IMG/VR virus record: IMGVR_UViG_3300032331_003152
Location: 1-40,737 of that record
DNA length: 40,737 bases
Direction: 5' to 3' (one strand)
From: a virus
This document shows positions 6,414 through 13,738 of this stretch, in pieces. The position numbers were made by a program, and so were the translations under genes. Positions within the stretch are counted from its first letter, which is position 1. Every line of letters starts with the position of its first letter. A model generated the notes under the pieces. That model made no database searches and had not been told where the DNA came from. It worked only from the letters and a program-made list of their open reading frames with translations.

Positions 6414-6767
6414 GGGGGCGTAATGGTATCGACTGGATATGGAAGATTGTATTAGCAAGTAGTGGTTAATCGACCGGCCACTTTAAAAGTCGATTAAATG
6501 CTTTAACTGGCACAAATCAGTTAGCCCTTGCTGCTTAATTAAATAGCAGCAACAATCTTAGAAAGCGATGAAGGTAGCGTTCAAAAGATTGTCGTAAAAT
6601 CCTTCGGCTGCTAGAATAGCCAACGGGTTCTAGCCTGAGATTAGTTGGTACGGAAAGATGAATGTTGTTTGTTCTTTAATCTTTCTTAAAACTTATGAAT
6701 GAAATAAACTTGTAGAAAATGTAATTAGAAATATCGCAGGACGGGGATTCGACTTCCCCCGCCTCCA
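6414..6767 (+). ncRNA. ssrA: Transfer-messenger RNA (tmRNA)
   Basis: About 354 nt. The acceptor GGGGGCG pairs with CGCCTCC (6760-6766), and the T arm GGGGA-TTCGACT-TCCCC is intact. Near the 5' end TATCGACTGG resembles the tmRNA D-loop region. An H-type pseudoknot (PK1) forms from AGTGG 6461-6465 with CCACT 6478-6482, and TTAATCGAC 6466-6474 with GTCGATTAA 6489-6497. Eleven nt later GGC (6509) is the likely resume codon, giving tag GTNQLALAA and TAA 6536. The stop sits in a hairpin TTGCTGCT/AGCAGCAA, as in bacterial tmRNA. An in-frame earlier GCT would give ALTGTNQLALAA. The tag would send stalled products to ClpXP-type proteases. No SmpB gene lies in the window. Confidence 0.95.
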
Positions 6768-6772
6768 CTTTT

Positions 6773-7159
6773 ATGCCTAAAACAAATAAACAAATACAAA
6801 ATTTTAGACACGCCGCTGTTGATATTTACAAAATATCAGTCGGTTGTTGTATTTGTGGCTATAATAAACATCCATCAGCACTTTGTTTTGATCACTTACC
6901 AGATACAAATAAGTCTGATTTGATAAAAAATGGATATGCTAAAAATAAAGTTGGAGTTGGTGGTGGTATGTATAATATGTATTATAAATCAACAAAGGTT
7001 GAGGATTTGATCAAAGAAATTAAAAAATGCAGAGTTGTCTGTGCTAACTGCCATATGGAATTAACGCATCAAAATAATACCAGAACTAAAAATAATATTG
7101 ATTTCAGTATCAATATTCAGCAACTAGAAGAATCTCTAGTTACATTTGAAAATGAGTAA
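6773..7159 (+). CDS. Small HNH endonuclease adjoining the tmRNA
   Basis: 128 aa. The pattern is CCICGYNKHPSALCFDHLP (about 23-41), then CRVVCANCHMELTH: two zinc Cys pairs and the H-N-H type active site. The start lies only 5 nt after the tmRNA 3' end. No Shine-Dalgarno site precedes it, since the upstream bases are the tmRNA acceptor. It is the compact, freestanding HNH type, unlike the finger-spacer copies at 691 and 2498. The position suggests mobility linked to the ssrA 3' end. Confidence 0.82.
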   Translation: MPKTNKQIQNFRHAAVDIYKISVGCCICGYNKHPSALCFDHLPDTNKSDLIKNGYAKNKVGVGGGMYNMYYKSTKVEDLIKEIKKCRVVCANCHMELTHQNNTRTKNNIDFSINIQQLEESLVTFENE

Positions 7160-7197
7160 CTATCTAAATATAGATATTCCAGTTTTTATAGCATAAC

Positions 7198-7226
7198 TTG
7201 ACAACAGGAATAGCGTATGATATACT
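7198..7226 (+). promoter_or_regulatory. Sigma70-type promoter for DNA ligase
   Basis: TTGACA, 17 nt, TATACT, followed by CAGGAGA and ATG 7252. Confidence 0.82.
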
Positions 7227-7251
7227 ACGCTCAACACAGGAGACTATTTAG

Positions 7252-8565
7252 ATGATTCACGATTTTAATTATGTTATGGGAATGGTTCGTGATCTTCGTG
7301 CCACTAGCAGCACTAAAGATAAAGAAGGAATTATTCTGGATTATTGTGGACACAATAGTGCCGCAGCATCTTTCACCAAGAATATTTTGCTTTATACCTA
7401 TCATCCGTTGTGGCAATACAATGTCACTAGTGATAATCTCAAGAAGAAGAATCATCTTGTAGCCAGAAAAAATGAATACAAAAATTTCTTTGATCTACTA
7501 GATGCTCTAAAGAGTCGAAAGATTACTGGACATGATGCTATTGCTGCTGTGAATAGTTTTATTGAGCATTATTCTGAATACGAGGAACTTATCCATTGCG
7601 TTATTGATAAAGACTTGAAAACCCGTGCTGGTGACAAGATTATTAATAAGGCTATTCCTGACCATATTCCAGAATTTAGTGTTGCTCTGGCAGATAAATA
7701 CGAACCTAAACTTGTTGACTGGAAGGATGGTTGGTATGTTAGCAGAAAAATTGACGGTGCTAGATGTATTGGGATTGTTGATAGTGATGGTAATACTACC
7801 TTCTATTCCCGCACGGGAAAGGAGTTTGATACTCTTGGCATCGTCAGGGATGGTATTAAGGCTCTTGGCGTTACTGATGTAGTATTCGATGGTGAACTTT
7901 GTCTTGTGGATGATGATGGTAATGAGGACTTTCAAGGAGTGATGAAACAACTCAAGAAGAAAGATCATACTATTCCTAATCCTTCCTATAAGATTTTTGA
8001 TATGATTAGTCATGATGAATTTTATAGCAAACAAGGACAAAAGAATAAGCCATATTCTATTCGCTATAATAATCTAGAGACAGTTATGAGAAATAATACT
8101 TGTACTTGTCTTAGTTTGCTTGGTCAAGAACTTATTAAAGACGATGACCATTTTGCCGAATGGACTAAACGAGGTAATGATTATGGCTGGGAAGGTGTAA
8201 TGCTACGAGCAGACGAACCATATAAAGGTAAGCGTAGTAAAGATCTTCTGAAAGTTAAGAAGTTTTTTGATGATGAGTATGAAGTAATTGATACTGAAAT
8301 GGGTGATTTCAGATACGTTAAGGATGGTGCTGAATGTGAGGAAACCATGCTATCTTGTGTGATGATTAATCATAAAGGATATACTGTACGAGTAGGTAGT
8401 GGTTTTGCTATTGACCAAAGACAAGAATTTTATAAGAACCCTAAAAAGATTCTTGGGCAAATCATTACTGTTCAATATTTTGAGGAAACCCAAAACCAAG
8501 ATGGTGGAATTAGTCTAAGATTTCCAACATTTAAAATTTTACATGGTTCTACTAGGTCTATTTAA
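7252..8565 (+). CDS. ATP-dependent DNA ligase
   Basis: Seals nicks through an enzyme-AMP intermediate. Motif I is KIDGAR with the adenylated Lys at residue 166. YSRTGKEF is motif Ia/III-like, FDGELCLVDDDG is motif III, WEGVMLRAD is motif IV, and LLKVKKF is motif V. The C-terminal OB domain starts at about 340. The N-terminal ~150 residues form a helical domain as in T4-type ligases. At 437 aa it is near the T4 ligase length. It has its own promoter and a good AGGAG site. It would work in replication and with the UvsE and glycosylase repair set. Confidence 0.93.
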   Translation: MIHDFNYVMGMVRDLRATSSTKDKEGIILDYCGHNSAAASFTKNILLYTYHPLWQYNVTSDNLKKKNHLVARKNEYKNFFDLLDALKSRKITGHDAIAAVNSFIEHYSEYEELIHCVIDKDLKTRAGDKIINKAIPDHIPEFSVALADKYEPKLVDWKDGWYVSRKIDGARCIGIVDSDGNTTFYSRTGKEFDTLGIVRDGIKALGVTDVVFDGELCLVDDDGNEDFQGVMKQLKKKDHTIPNPSYKIFDMISHDEFYSKQGQKNKPYSIRYNNLETVMRNNTCTCLSLLGQELIKDDDHFAEWTKRGNDYGWEGVMLRADEPYKGKRSKDLLKVKKFFDDEYEVIDTEMGDFRYVKDGAECEETMLSCVMINHKGYTVRVGSGFAIDQRQEFYKNPKKILGQIITVQYFEETQNQDGGISLRFPTFKILHGSTRSI

Positions 8566-8567
8566 AG

Positions 8568-9227
8568 ATGTTACAGATTTGTAATATTGGTAGTGTTTAT
8601 ATAGATAAATTTGCTCTTTATGGTGAAAGACATTCTGGTACAAACTTTTTAGAAAAATGCTTAGTACACAAGTTTGGAATATCCAAAACAGAATACTATG
8701 GAAATAAACATTTTTTTGGTTGGACAAAACCAGAAACAATATCCTATAAAGATAAACATGTGCTATTTATTGGTATAGTTCGTAATCCTTATGATTGGAT
8801 TATGGCTATGATAAACCAACCACATCATATAGAACCACATAGATTACAACATATTAACTCATTCTTATTGAATGAATGGTTTTCTACAGATTACCATCAT
8901 CAAGAAATATTACAAGATAGAAATTTTATAACTAAAATAAGATATCAAAATATATTTCATATGAGAAGTACGAAATACAGATTTTTATCAGAAATTATGC
9001 CAGTAATTGCCCCTAATTATGTCTTATTATCATACGATACATTTCTGAAAAATTATGATAATTATTTAAATATTATATCCAATAGATTTTATTTAAAAAA
9101 GATTGGTTCAGCACCAGAACCTGTCAATAAAATACCCTATCTCGTACCATCATATATCAAAGAAATTATAGACAATAATATTGATTGGGCAGCAGAGGAA
9201 AGTTTGGGATTCTCTAAAAGAATCTAA
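8568..9227 (+). CDS. Sulfotransferase-like P-loop protein
   Basis: 219 aa. The N-terminal GERHSGTNFLEK (19-30) resembles the 5'-phosphosulfate loop of PAPS sulfotransferases. FIGIVRNPYDWIMAM (67-81) resembles the 3'-phosphate motif with its R-x-P. A beta strand ending in LLSYDTFL fits the later core. It would transfer sulfate from PAPS to an acceptor, perhaps a surface sugar. It starts 2 nt after ligase with no clear ribosome site and uses AGA/TTA codons, unlike the ligase. The acceptor is unknown, and a plain nucleotide kinase is the main alternative. Confidence 0.72.
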   Translation: MLQICNIGSVYIDKFALYGERHSGTNFLEKCLVHKFGISKTEYYGNKHFFGWTKPETISYKDKHVLFIGIVRNPYDWIMAMINQPHHIEPHRLQHINSFLLNEWFSTDYHHQEILQDRNFITKIRYQNIFHMRSTKYRFLSEIMPVIAPNYVLLSYDTFLKNYDNYLNIISNRFYLKKIGSAPEPVNKIPYLVPSYIKEIIDNNIDWAAEESLGFSKRI

Positions 9228-9237
9228 AGAACGGGGC

Positions 9238-9266
9238 TTGACAAGACGATACTGGTAGTGTAGAAT
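9238..9266 (+). promoter_or_regulatory. Sigma70-type promoter
   Basis: TTGACA, 17 nt, TAGAAT, followed by TTGGAG and ATG 9297. Confidence 0.8.
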
Positions 9267-9296
9267 CGTAGTGTTGTCTCTAACATTGGAGTGTTT

Positions 9297-10001
9297 ATGA
9301 TTGTCGAGAATACGGTTATTCCTGTTCAGAATACTACGCTTGATAAGACTAAGGCTGATACTTTTTTTGCTACTTTTCCGCGAGATAAAGTAGTAGCATA
9401 CAAAGAATATTGGGAAAGTGTGCGTCCTCAGAATGTTGAGGATATTTTTCGTCGCTATCTTTTTGCATATTGCAGCGTACATACTACATGGAAAGGTAAT
9501 TGTGCAGGGTATAACGCTATTAAGAATTTTGATGAGTGGGTTGACGATGAAAATACTCTGAGAGATAAACTACATAAGAGTGGCGTTGGTCTACACAATA
9601 ATAGAACCAAGTATATTTGGGATTTTGCTACTAAGTTTTGGGCTAATCCTAAAGACTTTTATTTTACAACAAAAAAGGGTCATGTTAAGAAGCGTGATGC
9701 TATCGTAAATAAGATTAGTGGAATTGGTCTGGCTAAAGTTAGTTTTGCCCTAGAAATGATCCATCCTAATGAAGCCAGAGTATTGTGTGGTGATGTTCAC
9801 CAACTTCGTCTTTACGATATGGAACATCTGAAATATAATAAAAGCAAGAGTGGCACAGACTCTTACAAGAAAATGGAGAGACACTGGGTAGTAAATTGTG
9901 GCAAGTATAAGGTTCCATCCTATATCGCCCGATCAATCTACTGGGATGCTCTGCAAAAGAAAGAAGATAGTCGGTATTGGAGTTTTGTTCTGGAGGATTA
10001 A
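9297..10001 (+). CDS. HhH-GPD-type DNA glycosylase-like protein
   Basis: 234 aa from ATG 9297, chosen because TTGGAG lies just before it; GTG 9291 is unlikely. The helix-hairpin-helix is ISGIGLAKVSFALEM, followed by RVLCGDVHQLRLY, where the Asp matches the catalytic Asp of the HhH-GPD family. The lysine used by bifunctional members (as in G-V-G-R-K) is not at its usual place, so a monofunctional glycosylase is more likely. It would remove a damaged base during repair. The base specificity cannot be told. Confidence 0.72.
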   Translation: MIVENTVIPVQNTTLDKTKADTFFATFPRDKVVAYKEYWESVRPQNVEDIFRRYLFAYCSVHTTWKGNCAGYNAIKNFDEWVDDENTLRDKLHKSGVGLHNNRTKYIWDFATKFWANPKDFYFTTKKGHVKKRDAIVNKISGIGLAKVSFALEMIHPNEARVLCGDVHQLRLYDMEHLKYNKSKSGTDSYKKMERHWVVNCGKYKVPSYIARSIYWDALQKKEDSRYWSFVLED

Positions 10002-10003
10002 TG

Positions 10004-10114
10004 ATGAGTCAAAACGGTAAAGGTTCAAAAACAAGACCCAAAAGTGTAGACCAAAAAACCTGGGAAAAAAATTATGACCGAATCTTTGGTAAAAAAAGAC
10101 CAAAAAATAAATAA
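10004..10114 (+). CDS. Small conserved phage protein, 36 aa
   Basis: Sequence begins MSQNGKGSKTRPKSVDQKTW and ends FGKKRPKNK. It matches the pattern M-S-Q-x-G-K-G-S-x-x-R-P-x-S-V seen in a very short basic protein of many phages. ATG 10004 is 7 nt after TGGAGG; ATG 10001 is in frame and overlaps the previous stop. Very basic, probably nucleic-acid associated. Function unknown. Confidence 0.75.
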   Translation: MSQNGKGSKTRPKSVDQKTWEKNYDRIFGKKRPKNK

Positions 10115-10355
10115 CTATCGCACACTATTTATTCGTTGTGATTGCCATAGTGAAGTTTTAGTTCTTGATTATGATGGATCATTTAAAATGATCGAATTAT
10201 CTATTTTTAGTTCTTTAGTGTCATCTCAAATGTCGCTTTGGCAAAAAATACGATATATTTATCAAATAATTAAATATGGAAAACCGTATACTGATCAAAT
10301 TATTTTGCATCAAAAACAAATAGATGAACTGAAAGCATTTCTAAATAGTTTATAG
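10074..10355 (+). CDS. Hypothetical phage protein, 93 aa
   Basis: Starts MTESLVKKDQKINNYRTLFI. It contains CDCHSEVLVLDYD, then WQKIRYIYQIIKYGKPYTDQ, a pattern (C-x-C-H, W-x-x-x-I-R, G-x-P-Y-x-D) I associate with a small conserved phage family of unknown role. It overlaps the preceding small gene by 41 nt. Single domain, beta strands then helices, soluble. Confidence 0.7.
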   Translation: MTESLVKKDQKINNYRTLFIRCDCHSEVLVLDYDGSFKMIELSIFSSLVSSQMSLWQKIRYIYQIIKYGKPYTDQIILHQKQIDELKAFLNSL

Positions 10356-10398
10356 TGTATTATATACTGGAAATAATACTCTTAAAAAGGAGATAGAT

Positions 10399-10569
10399 AT
10401 GATAATGAAAAATTATGTTGCTGATGAACTAAGCAATAAAGTCTATCATCTTCACAAAGCACTAGAAAAGGCTCAAGAGATTATTTCTATTCTAGAAACT
10501 GAAAATACCCATCTCAAAAAATTAATTGAGAATATTGATCAACATAAAATGGAACCAGTGGCCGCTTAA
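10399..10569 (+). CDS. Small coiled-coil protein, 56 aa
   Basis: Starts MIMKNYVADELSNKVYHLHK. The middle (LEKAQEIISILETENTHLKK) has a clear heptad pattern, so it probably forms a dimer. AAAAAGGAG precedes ATG. No function recognised. Confidence 0.65.
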   Translation: MIMKNYVADELSNKVYHLHKALEKAQEIISILETENTHLKKLIENIDQHKMEPVAA

Positions 10570-10587
10570 AAATTCAAGTTGAGAGTG

Positions 10588-10615
10588 TTGACAAGCCGAT
10601 AACAGATGATACAAT
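10588..10615 (+). promoter_or_regulatory. Sigma70-type promoter
   Basis: TTGACA, 16 nt starting AGCCGATAA, TACAAT. A leader of about 70 nt leads to ATG 10693. Confidence 0.82.
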
Positions 10616-10692
10616 GAGGATACAAAGCAGGATTGAACTGATCGCGTGATTGGTACTGTTTTGTGGATTTTGGATTGAATTGGAGGTTGATT

Positions 10693-10974
10693 ATGGCTGA
10701 AGTTAATGTGGTTGAGAAGCAGAAGCGTGTTCGTTGCTCTGATGAGCAGTTTCTTGAGGCTGTTTTTTCGTCTAAGACTTATGCTGAGATTGCCCATAAG
10801 ACGGGTCAAAAGGTTGCCACTACAATGGCTCGTTTTGCTCGCACAAAGGCAGTCTTGGCTAAGAAGGGTATGGAACTTCCCGTTATGGAACGTGCGAAGC
10901 CAGCCAAGACTGTTGATAATGTTGAGGCTATGGCAGAGGTTGTTCGTCGCCTAAAGGCTCACGCGAACGGCTGA
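10693..10974 (+). CDS. Small helix-turn-helix-like protein, 93 aa
   Basis: ATG 10693 follows TGGAGG; the frame upstream (from 10663) is leader. The core FLEAVFSSKTYAEIAHKTGQ, then KVATTMARFARTK, fits a helix-turn-helix with the recognition helix beginning at KVATT. The tail is Ala/Lys-rich. It is a likely DNA-binding regulator. It has its own promoter and uses GC-richer codons (GTT, GCC, CGT) than flanking genes, suggesting high expression or different origin. Confidence 0.72.
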   Translation: MAEVNVVEKQKRVRCSDEQFLEAVFSSKTYAEIAHKTGQKVATTMARFARTKAVLAKKGMELPVMERAKPAKTVDNVEAMAEVVRRLKAHANG

Positions 10975-11065
10975 GAGGTTGTTTAAAAACCAATAGAAAC
11001 TGGCTACAAGAATCTAAATGGCAGAGGCACAACAAGACGTAATCAACCTCAAGTCAGTGGTTTTT
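10975..11065. other. Possible structured RNA (pseudoknot topology)
   Basis: Non-coding stretch before tRNA-Leu. GAGGTTG 10975-10981 complements CAACCTC 11044-11050, and AAAAACCA 10985-10992 complements TGGTTTTT 11058-11065. The order of the arms is that of a pseudoknot. Chance in AT-rich DNA is possible. Confidence 0.3.
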
Positions 11066-11082
11066 GTAGTCGGTTGTTTTAT

Positions 11083-11167
11083 GCCGGGGTGGTGAAATTG
11101 GCGAGACACAGGGGACTTAAAATCCCCCACATTAGAAACGTTGCAGGTTCGAATCCTGTCCCCGGCA
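11083..11167 (+). tRNA. tRNA-Leu(UAA)
   Basis: 85 nt, a class II tRNA. The acceptor GCCGGGG pairs with CCCCGGC. The D arm has GG in its loop. The anticodon stem GGGGA/TCCCC carries the loop CTTAAAA, with anticodon TAA. A long variable arm follows. The T arm GCAGG-TTCGAAT-CCTGT is standard. The discriminator is A, as expected for Leu. CCA is not encoded. It reads UUA, the dominant Leu codon in most genes here. Confidence 0.95.
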
Positions 11168-11243
11168 TTAATTTTGGCATACAGTAAAAATTTTTCTTTA
11201 GCGTATACCAACTTGGTGTATATTACCTTTGAGGATGTATTAT

Positions 11244-11726
11244 ATGTCAAGAAAAAGTAAATATACTAAAGAATTATTACAACCAATCGTTGCAAATTGT
11301 AGATCAATAGGTCAAGTTATTGAAAAACTAGGATTAACTAGAACTGGTGGTACATATAAATATATTAAATATCATATCAAAAGACATAAAATATCAACAA
11401 AACATTTCTTAGGTCAAGGTTGGAATAAATTAGGGCAACCAGATTTTAATAATGGCAAAGAGGATATTAAAGATTATTTTAACGCTGAAGTTGAAAGAAA
11501 ACCAAATAATGTTAAATCTAGACTTTTGACTTATGGGCTTAAAAAAAATATATGTGAGAAATGTGGCATAAATGGCGATAAAGGATGGTTAAATCAAGAT
11601 ATTACTATTGAATTACATCATATTGATGGATGCAGATCAAATAATCAATTATCTAATCTAAAAATGCTTTGTCCAAACTGTCATTCTCAAACTGATAATT
11701 ATAGAAACAAAAAAAAGGAAAAATAA
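11244..11726 (+). CDS. HNH endonuclease downstream of tRNA-Leu
   Basis: 160 aa from ATG 11244, preceded by GAGG; 11229 is a weaker alternative. The N-terminal part (ELLQPIVANCRSIGQVIEKL) looks like a helix-turn-helix. The C-terminal HNH zinc core holds CEKCG, then IELHHIDGCRSNNQLSNLKM (two adjacent His, the usual active site) and LCPNCHSQTDNY. It ends in TAATG with the next gene. It differs in architecture from the 691/2498 and 6773 types. HNH genes adjoining both the tmRNA and a tRNA are notable. Confidence 0.85.
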   Translation: MSRKSKYTKELLQPIVANCRSIGQVIEKLGLTRTGGTYKYIKYHIKRHKISTKHFLGQGWNKLGQPDFNNGKEDIKDYFNAEVERKPNNVKSRLLTYGLKKNICEKCGINGDKGWLNQDITIELHHIDGCRSNNQLSNLKMLCPNCHSQTDNYRNKKKEK

Positions 11727-11944
11727 TGAGCAAAAATTCTCTGGAACTCTATAAAATAGGTAGCAAAGTTAAGTTAACAGACGATGTTTATGGAACTATA
11801 GTTAGTGCTACTATTAGTGCTGACAATCATATCTCGTATAAGTGTGGCTGGTGGAATGGTCGTAGTTATTCTACGGAATATTTTGCACCAAACGAACTAG
11901 AAGTAACCGTAGTTGAGAAAACCAGAATTGGGTTTGCTTCATGA
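11726..11944 (+). CDS. Conserved small phage protein, SH3/KOW-like, 72 aa
   Basis: YKIGSKVKLTDDVYGTIVSA, then YKCGWWNGRSYSTEYFAPNELE. The pattern resembles a small beta-barrel protein shared by many phages (G-x-x-V-x-L, G-x-I, C-x-W-W-x-G-R-x-Y-x-T-E-x-F). Its ribosome site (AAAGGAAAA) is provided by the last codons of the HNH gene. Function unknown. Confidence 0.72.
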   Translation: MSKNSLELYKIGSKVKLTDDVYGTIVSATISADNHISYKCGWWNGRSYSTEYFAPNELEVTVVEKTRIGFAS

Positions 11945-12237
11945 ATGAATATTCTGATCCATTGGACTATATTTTGAACTGTGCAGAACAAGGTATTGTT
12001 CCTAAATTATTTACAATTCAAAATGCCAAAGATGAACTTAAAAAACTTCGACAAAAATTGGAGTCTTTTAAAGTAGTTGCTTATGGTAGAATTAATACCA
12101 GGAATGATTTGTATGGACTTAGCATTAATCATAATCCATACTTAGATCAAGATACTGTTGTTCCCCTCTATTCTAATAGAGAAGAATTCTTGAAAGAGGA
12201 TTGGAGAGGATACCAATATGGTCGCTCTACCAAATAG
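11941..12237 (+). CDS. Conserved hypothetical phage protein, 98 aa
   Basis: ATGA-coupled to the previous gene. An N-terminal helical half (YILNCAEQGIVPKLF, KDELKKLRQKLESF) is followed by VAYGRINTRNDLYGLSINHN and TVVPLYSNREEF. The second half resembles a repeated phage pattern A-x-x-x-I-N-x-R-x-D-L-Y-x-L-x-x-x-x-N-P-Y. No function known. Confidence 0.7.
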   Translation: MNEYSDPLDYILNCAEQGIVPKLFTIQNAKDELKKLRQKLESFKVVAYGRINTRNDLYGLSINHNPYLDQDTVVPLYSNREEFLKEDWRGYQYGRSTK

Positions 12238-12544
12238 ATTTTATCGTGGAGTCGTTCATAGTCCACAAAATCCAAAGCATCCTAATTTTAAATTCTTAAT
12301 TGTTGATACGGTTTATGAGAAGCAGGATGAAAATGGAGAATACTATACGGACTCATTCAATACTTACGAAGATTTTCTATTCCACAATCCAGACCAAGGA
12401 GATTCTTTTTATGGAGTCTACGGTTCATATTGGATTGATATACCCAAAAACTGTATAAAAATTACTGAAACCAATAATTTAAATGAAGCAATTCTTATTG
12501 CAGAATCAATTATGGGAAACAGTATAGTTGAAACCACATTCTAA
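12218..12544 (+). CDS. Hypothetical protein, 108 aa
   Basis: Starts MVALPNRFYRGVVHSPQNPK. Aromatic- and Asp-rich beta-type sequence with YGVYGSYWIDIPKN. GAGAGGA lies upstream, inside the preceding gene's end (20-nt overlap). No family recognised. Confidence 0.62.
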   Translation: MVALPNRFYRGVVHSPQNPKHPNFKFLIVDTVYEKQDENGEYYTDSFNTYEDFLFHNPDQGDSFYGVYGSYWIDIPKNCIKITETNNLNEAILIAESIMGNSIVETTF

Positions 12545-13074
12545 TGATTAATAAATGTTACGAAATTGATTATAGTGATTGGTTTGATGAAGGTGGGTGC
12601 TGTCAAGTATATCCTATAAAGAATAATAAAGATCTTGTATTTAAAGAATTTAGAAGCAAAAAGAAAGCACAAGAAGCATATTCTATTCAGAAAAAATTAG
12701 CCAAGTTTGATTTTGCCCCAAGGGTTTTGGATAAAGTCTGCAAACTTAATTTTGCAAAAGAAGATGGTGTTGTATTTTATGATAGTAGCGATTGGGGATA
12801 TATTACAGAGTATGCAAAAACCTGTCAAGCCAATACTATAATTAGTATGCAAGATATTCAAGATTTAGTAGAGAATATCGCAGCAAAAACAGGGTTAAAG
12901 TTTTGGGATTGTCATTGGTATAATGTGGGCATCATAAATAGGAATGGATCAAAAAAATTAGTCTGTATAGATACTGGAAAAGAAAGTTTTAATGGAGATG
13001 CTAATGCTTGGGGGAATATTGATCCTGGGCCAAAATGTTCGTATTGCTTAAAATATAACTGTAAATGTGAGTAA
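12544..13074 (+). CDS. Minimal protein-kinase-like phage protein, 176 aa
   Basis: Short kinase-fold candidate. VFKEF places a Lys (K34) where kinases bind ATP phosphates. ITEY (about 87-90) resembles a hinge. FWDCHWYNVG (120-129) contains D-x-H-x-x-N, like a catalytic loop, and LVCIDTG (139-145) resembles the D-F-G metal motif. The C-terminus adds four Cys (CSYCLKYNCKC), a possible zinc knuckle. At 176 aa it is well below a standard kinase. It could phosphorylate host proteins or a small molecule, or be inactive. It is TAATG-coupled to its neighbour. Kinase-fold assignment is inference from these motifs. Confidence 0.55.
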   Translation: MINKCYEIDYSDWFDEGGCCQVYPIKNNKDLVFKEFRSKKKAQEAYSIQKKLAKFDFAPRVLDKVCKLNFAKEDGVVFYDSSDWGYITEYAKTCQANTIISMQDIQDLVENIAAKTGLKFWDCHWYNVGIINRNGSKKLVCIDTGKESFNGDANAWGNIDPGPKCSYCLKYNCKCE

Positions 13075-13079
13075 ATATT

Positions 13080-13391
13080 ATGCCTTATATCAAAGAAGAT
13101 GATAGAGAAGAATTAGATGTTTGTGTTGACCAATTAATCAACTGTATTCGTGATATTAAACATTCATTAAATAATCCCCATGATTTTAGTATATATTTAG
13201 GTAGGATTAATTATTGTTTTTCTAGAATTGTTAGCGGACTTATGGGAAACCCATCTTATAATAAGATAGCAATGATTACTGGTGTATTAGAAAATATTAA
13301 ACAAGAATTTTATCGCCGTGTTGCTGAACCATATGAAGATAATAAAATATTGGAAAATGGCGATATAAAAGAATATAAAAGACTAAAGTAG
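13080..13391 (+). CDS. Conserved phage protein, 103 aa (DUF6899-like)
   Basis: Starts MPYIKEDDREELDVCVDQLI and contains LGRINYCFSRIV and ENIKQEFYRRVAEPYEDNKI, then ENGDI. The pattern M-P-Y-I, G-x-x-N-Y, and E-F-Y-R-R-V-x-x-P-Y-E-D matches a widespread helical phage/bacterial family I recall as DUF6899 (name not verified). Function unknown. Soluble, helical. Confidence 0.75.
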   Translation: MPYIKEDDREELDVCVDQLINCIRDIKHSLNNPHDFSIYLGRINYCFSRIVSGLMGNPSYNKIAMITGVLENIKQEFYRRVAEPYEDNKILENGDIKEYKRLK

Positions 13392-13399
13392 GAGGTTTT

Positions 13400-13738
13400 A
13401 TGTCAAAAGATATTGATCATATTATGAGAGAAGTTATGAAGAATAATCAAGAAATACATAATATGGATAAAGATTTATCTAAAGACATAGCAAGTCTACA
13501 AAAAAGCGTTAAAAATATAGAGAATAAACTCAAGAGCATGGACGAAACTCTGGAGAAATTACTAGATATTTTAAATACTATCACTGTTTTTATAGAAGAA
13601 GCAGACGAGGGTGAATTAGATTTAAATGATGGTGATGAGACTGAAGATTGGACTCCTTATGATGAACGAGGATTTTCCTATGAAGATGATGAGTATGAAG
13701 AAGAAGATGAATGGAATAATCATGAGGATGAAAGTTAA
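13400..13738 (+). CDS. Coiled-coil protein with acidic tail, 112 aa
   Basis: The strongest ribosome site of the area (AGGAGG) precedes ATG. Residues 1-70 form a long coiled coil (DLSKDIASLQKSVKNIENKL and onward). Residues 71-112 are almost all Asp/Glu/Tyr. The acidic tail suggests a DNA mimic or protein-binding role. TAATG-coupled to the membrane protein that follows. Confidence 0.68.
   Translation: MSKDIDHIMREVMKNNQEIHNMDKDLSKDIASLQKSVKNIENKLKSMDETLEKLLDILNTITVFIEEADEGELDLNDGDETEDWTPYDERGFSYEDDEYEEEDEWNNHEDES

Noticed and set aside
7507-8040. 177-codon minus-strand frame opposite DNA ligase
   Set aside because: Antisense to the ligase catalytic core (motifs I-III), with no recognisable protein features.
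11205-11225. Near-palindrome TATACCAACTTGGTGTATA before the HNH gene
   Set aside because: The arms are imperfect (one unpaired G) and AT-rich DNA gives such symmetry often; not enough for an operator call.
11014-11250. Minus-strand ORF containing AGDRIRTCN
   Set aside because: This is the well-known false protein made by reading a tRNA-Leu gene antisense; the tRNA at 11083-11167 explains it.
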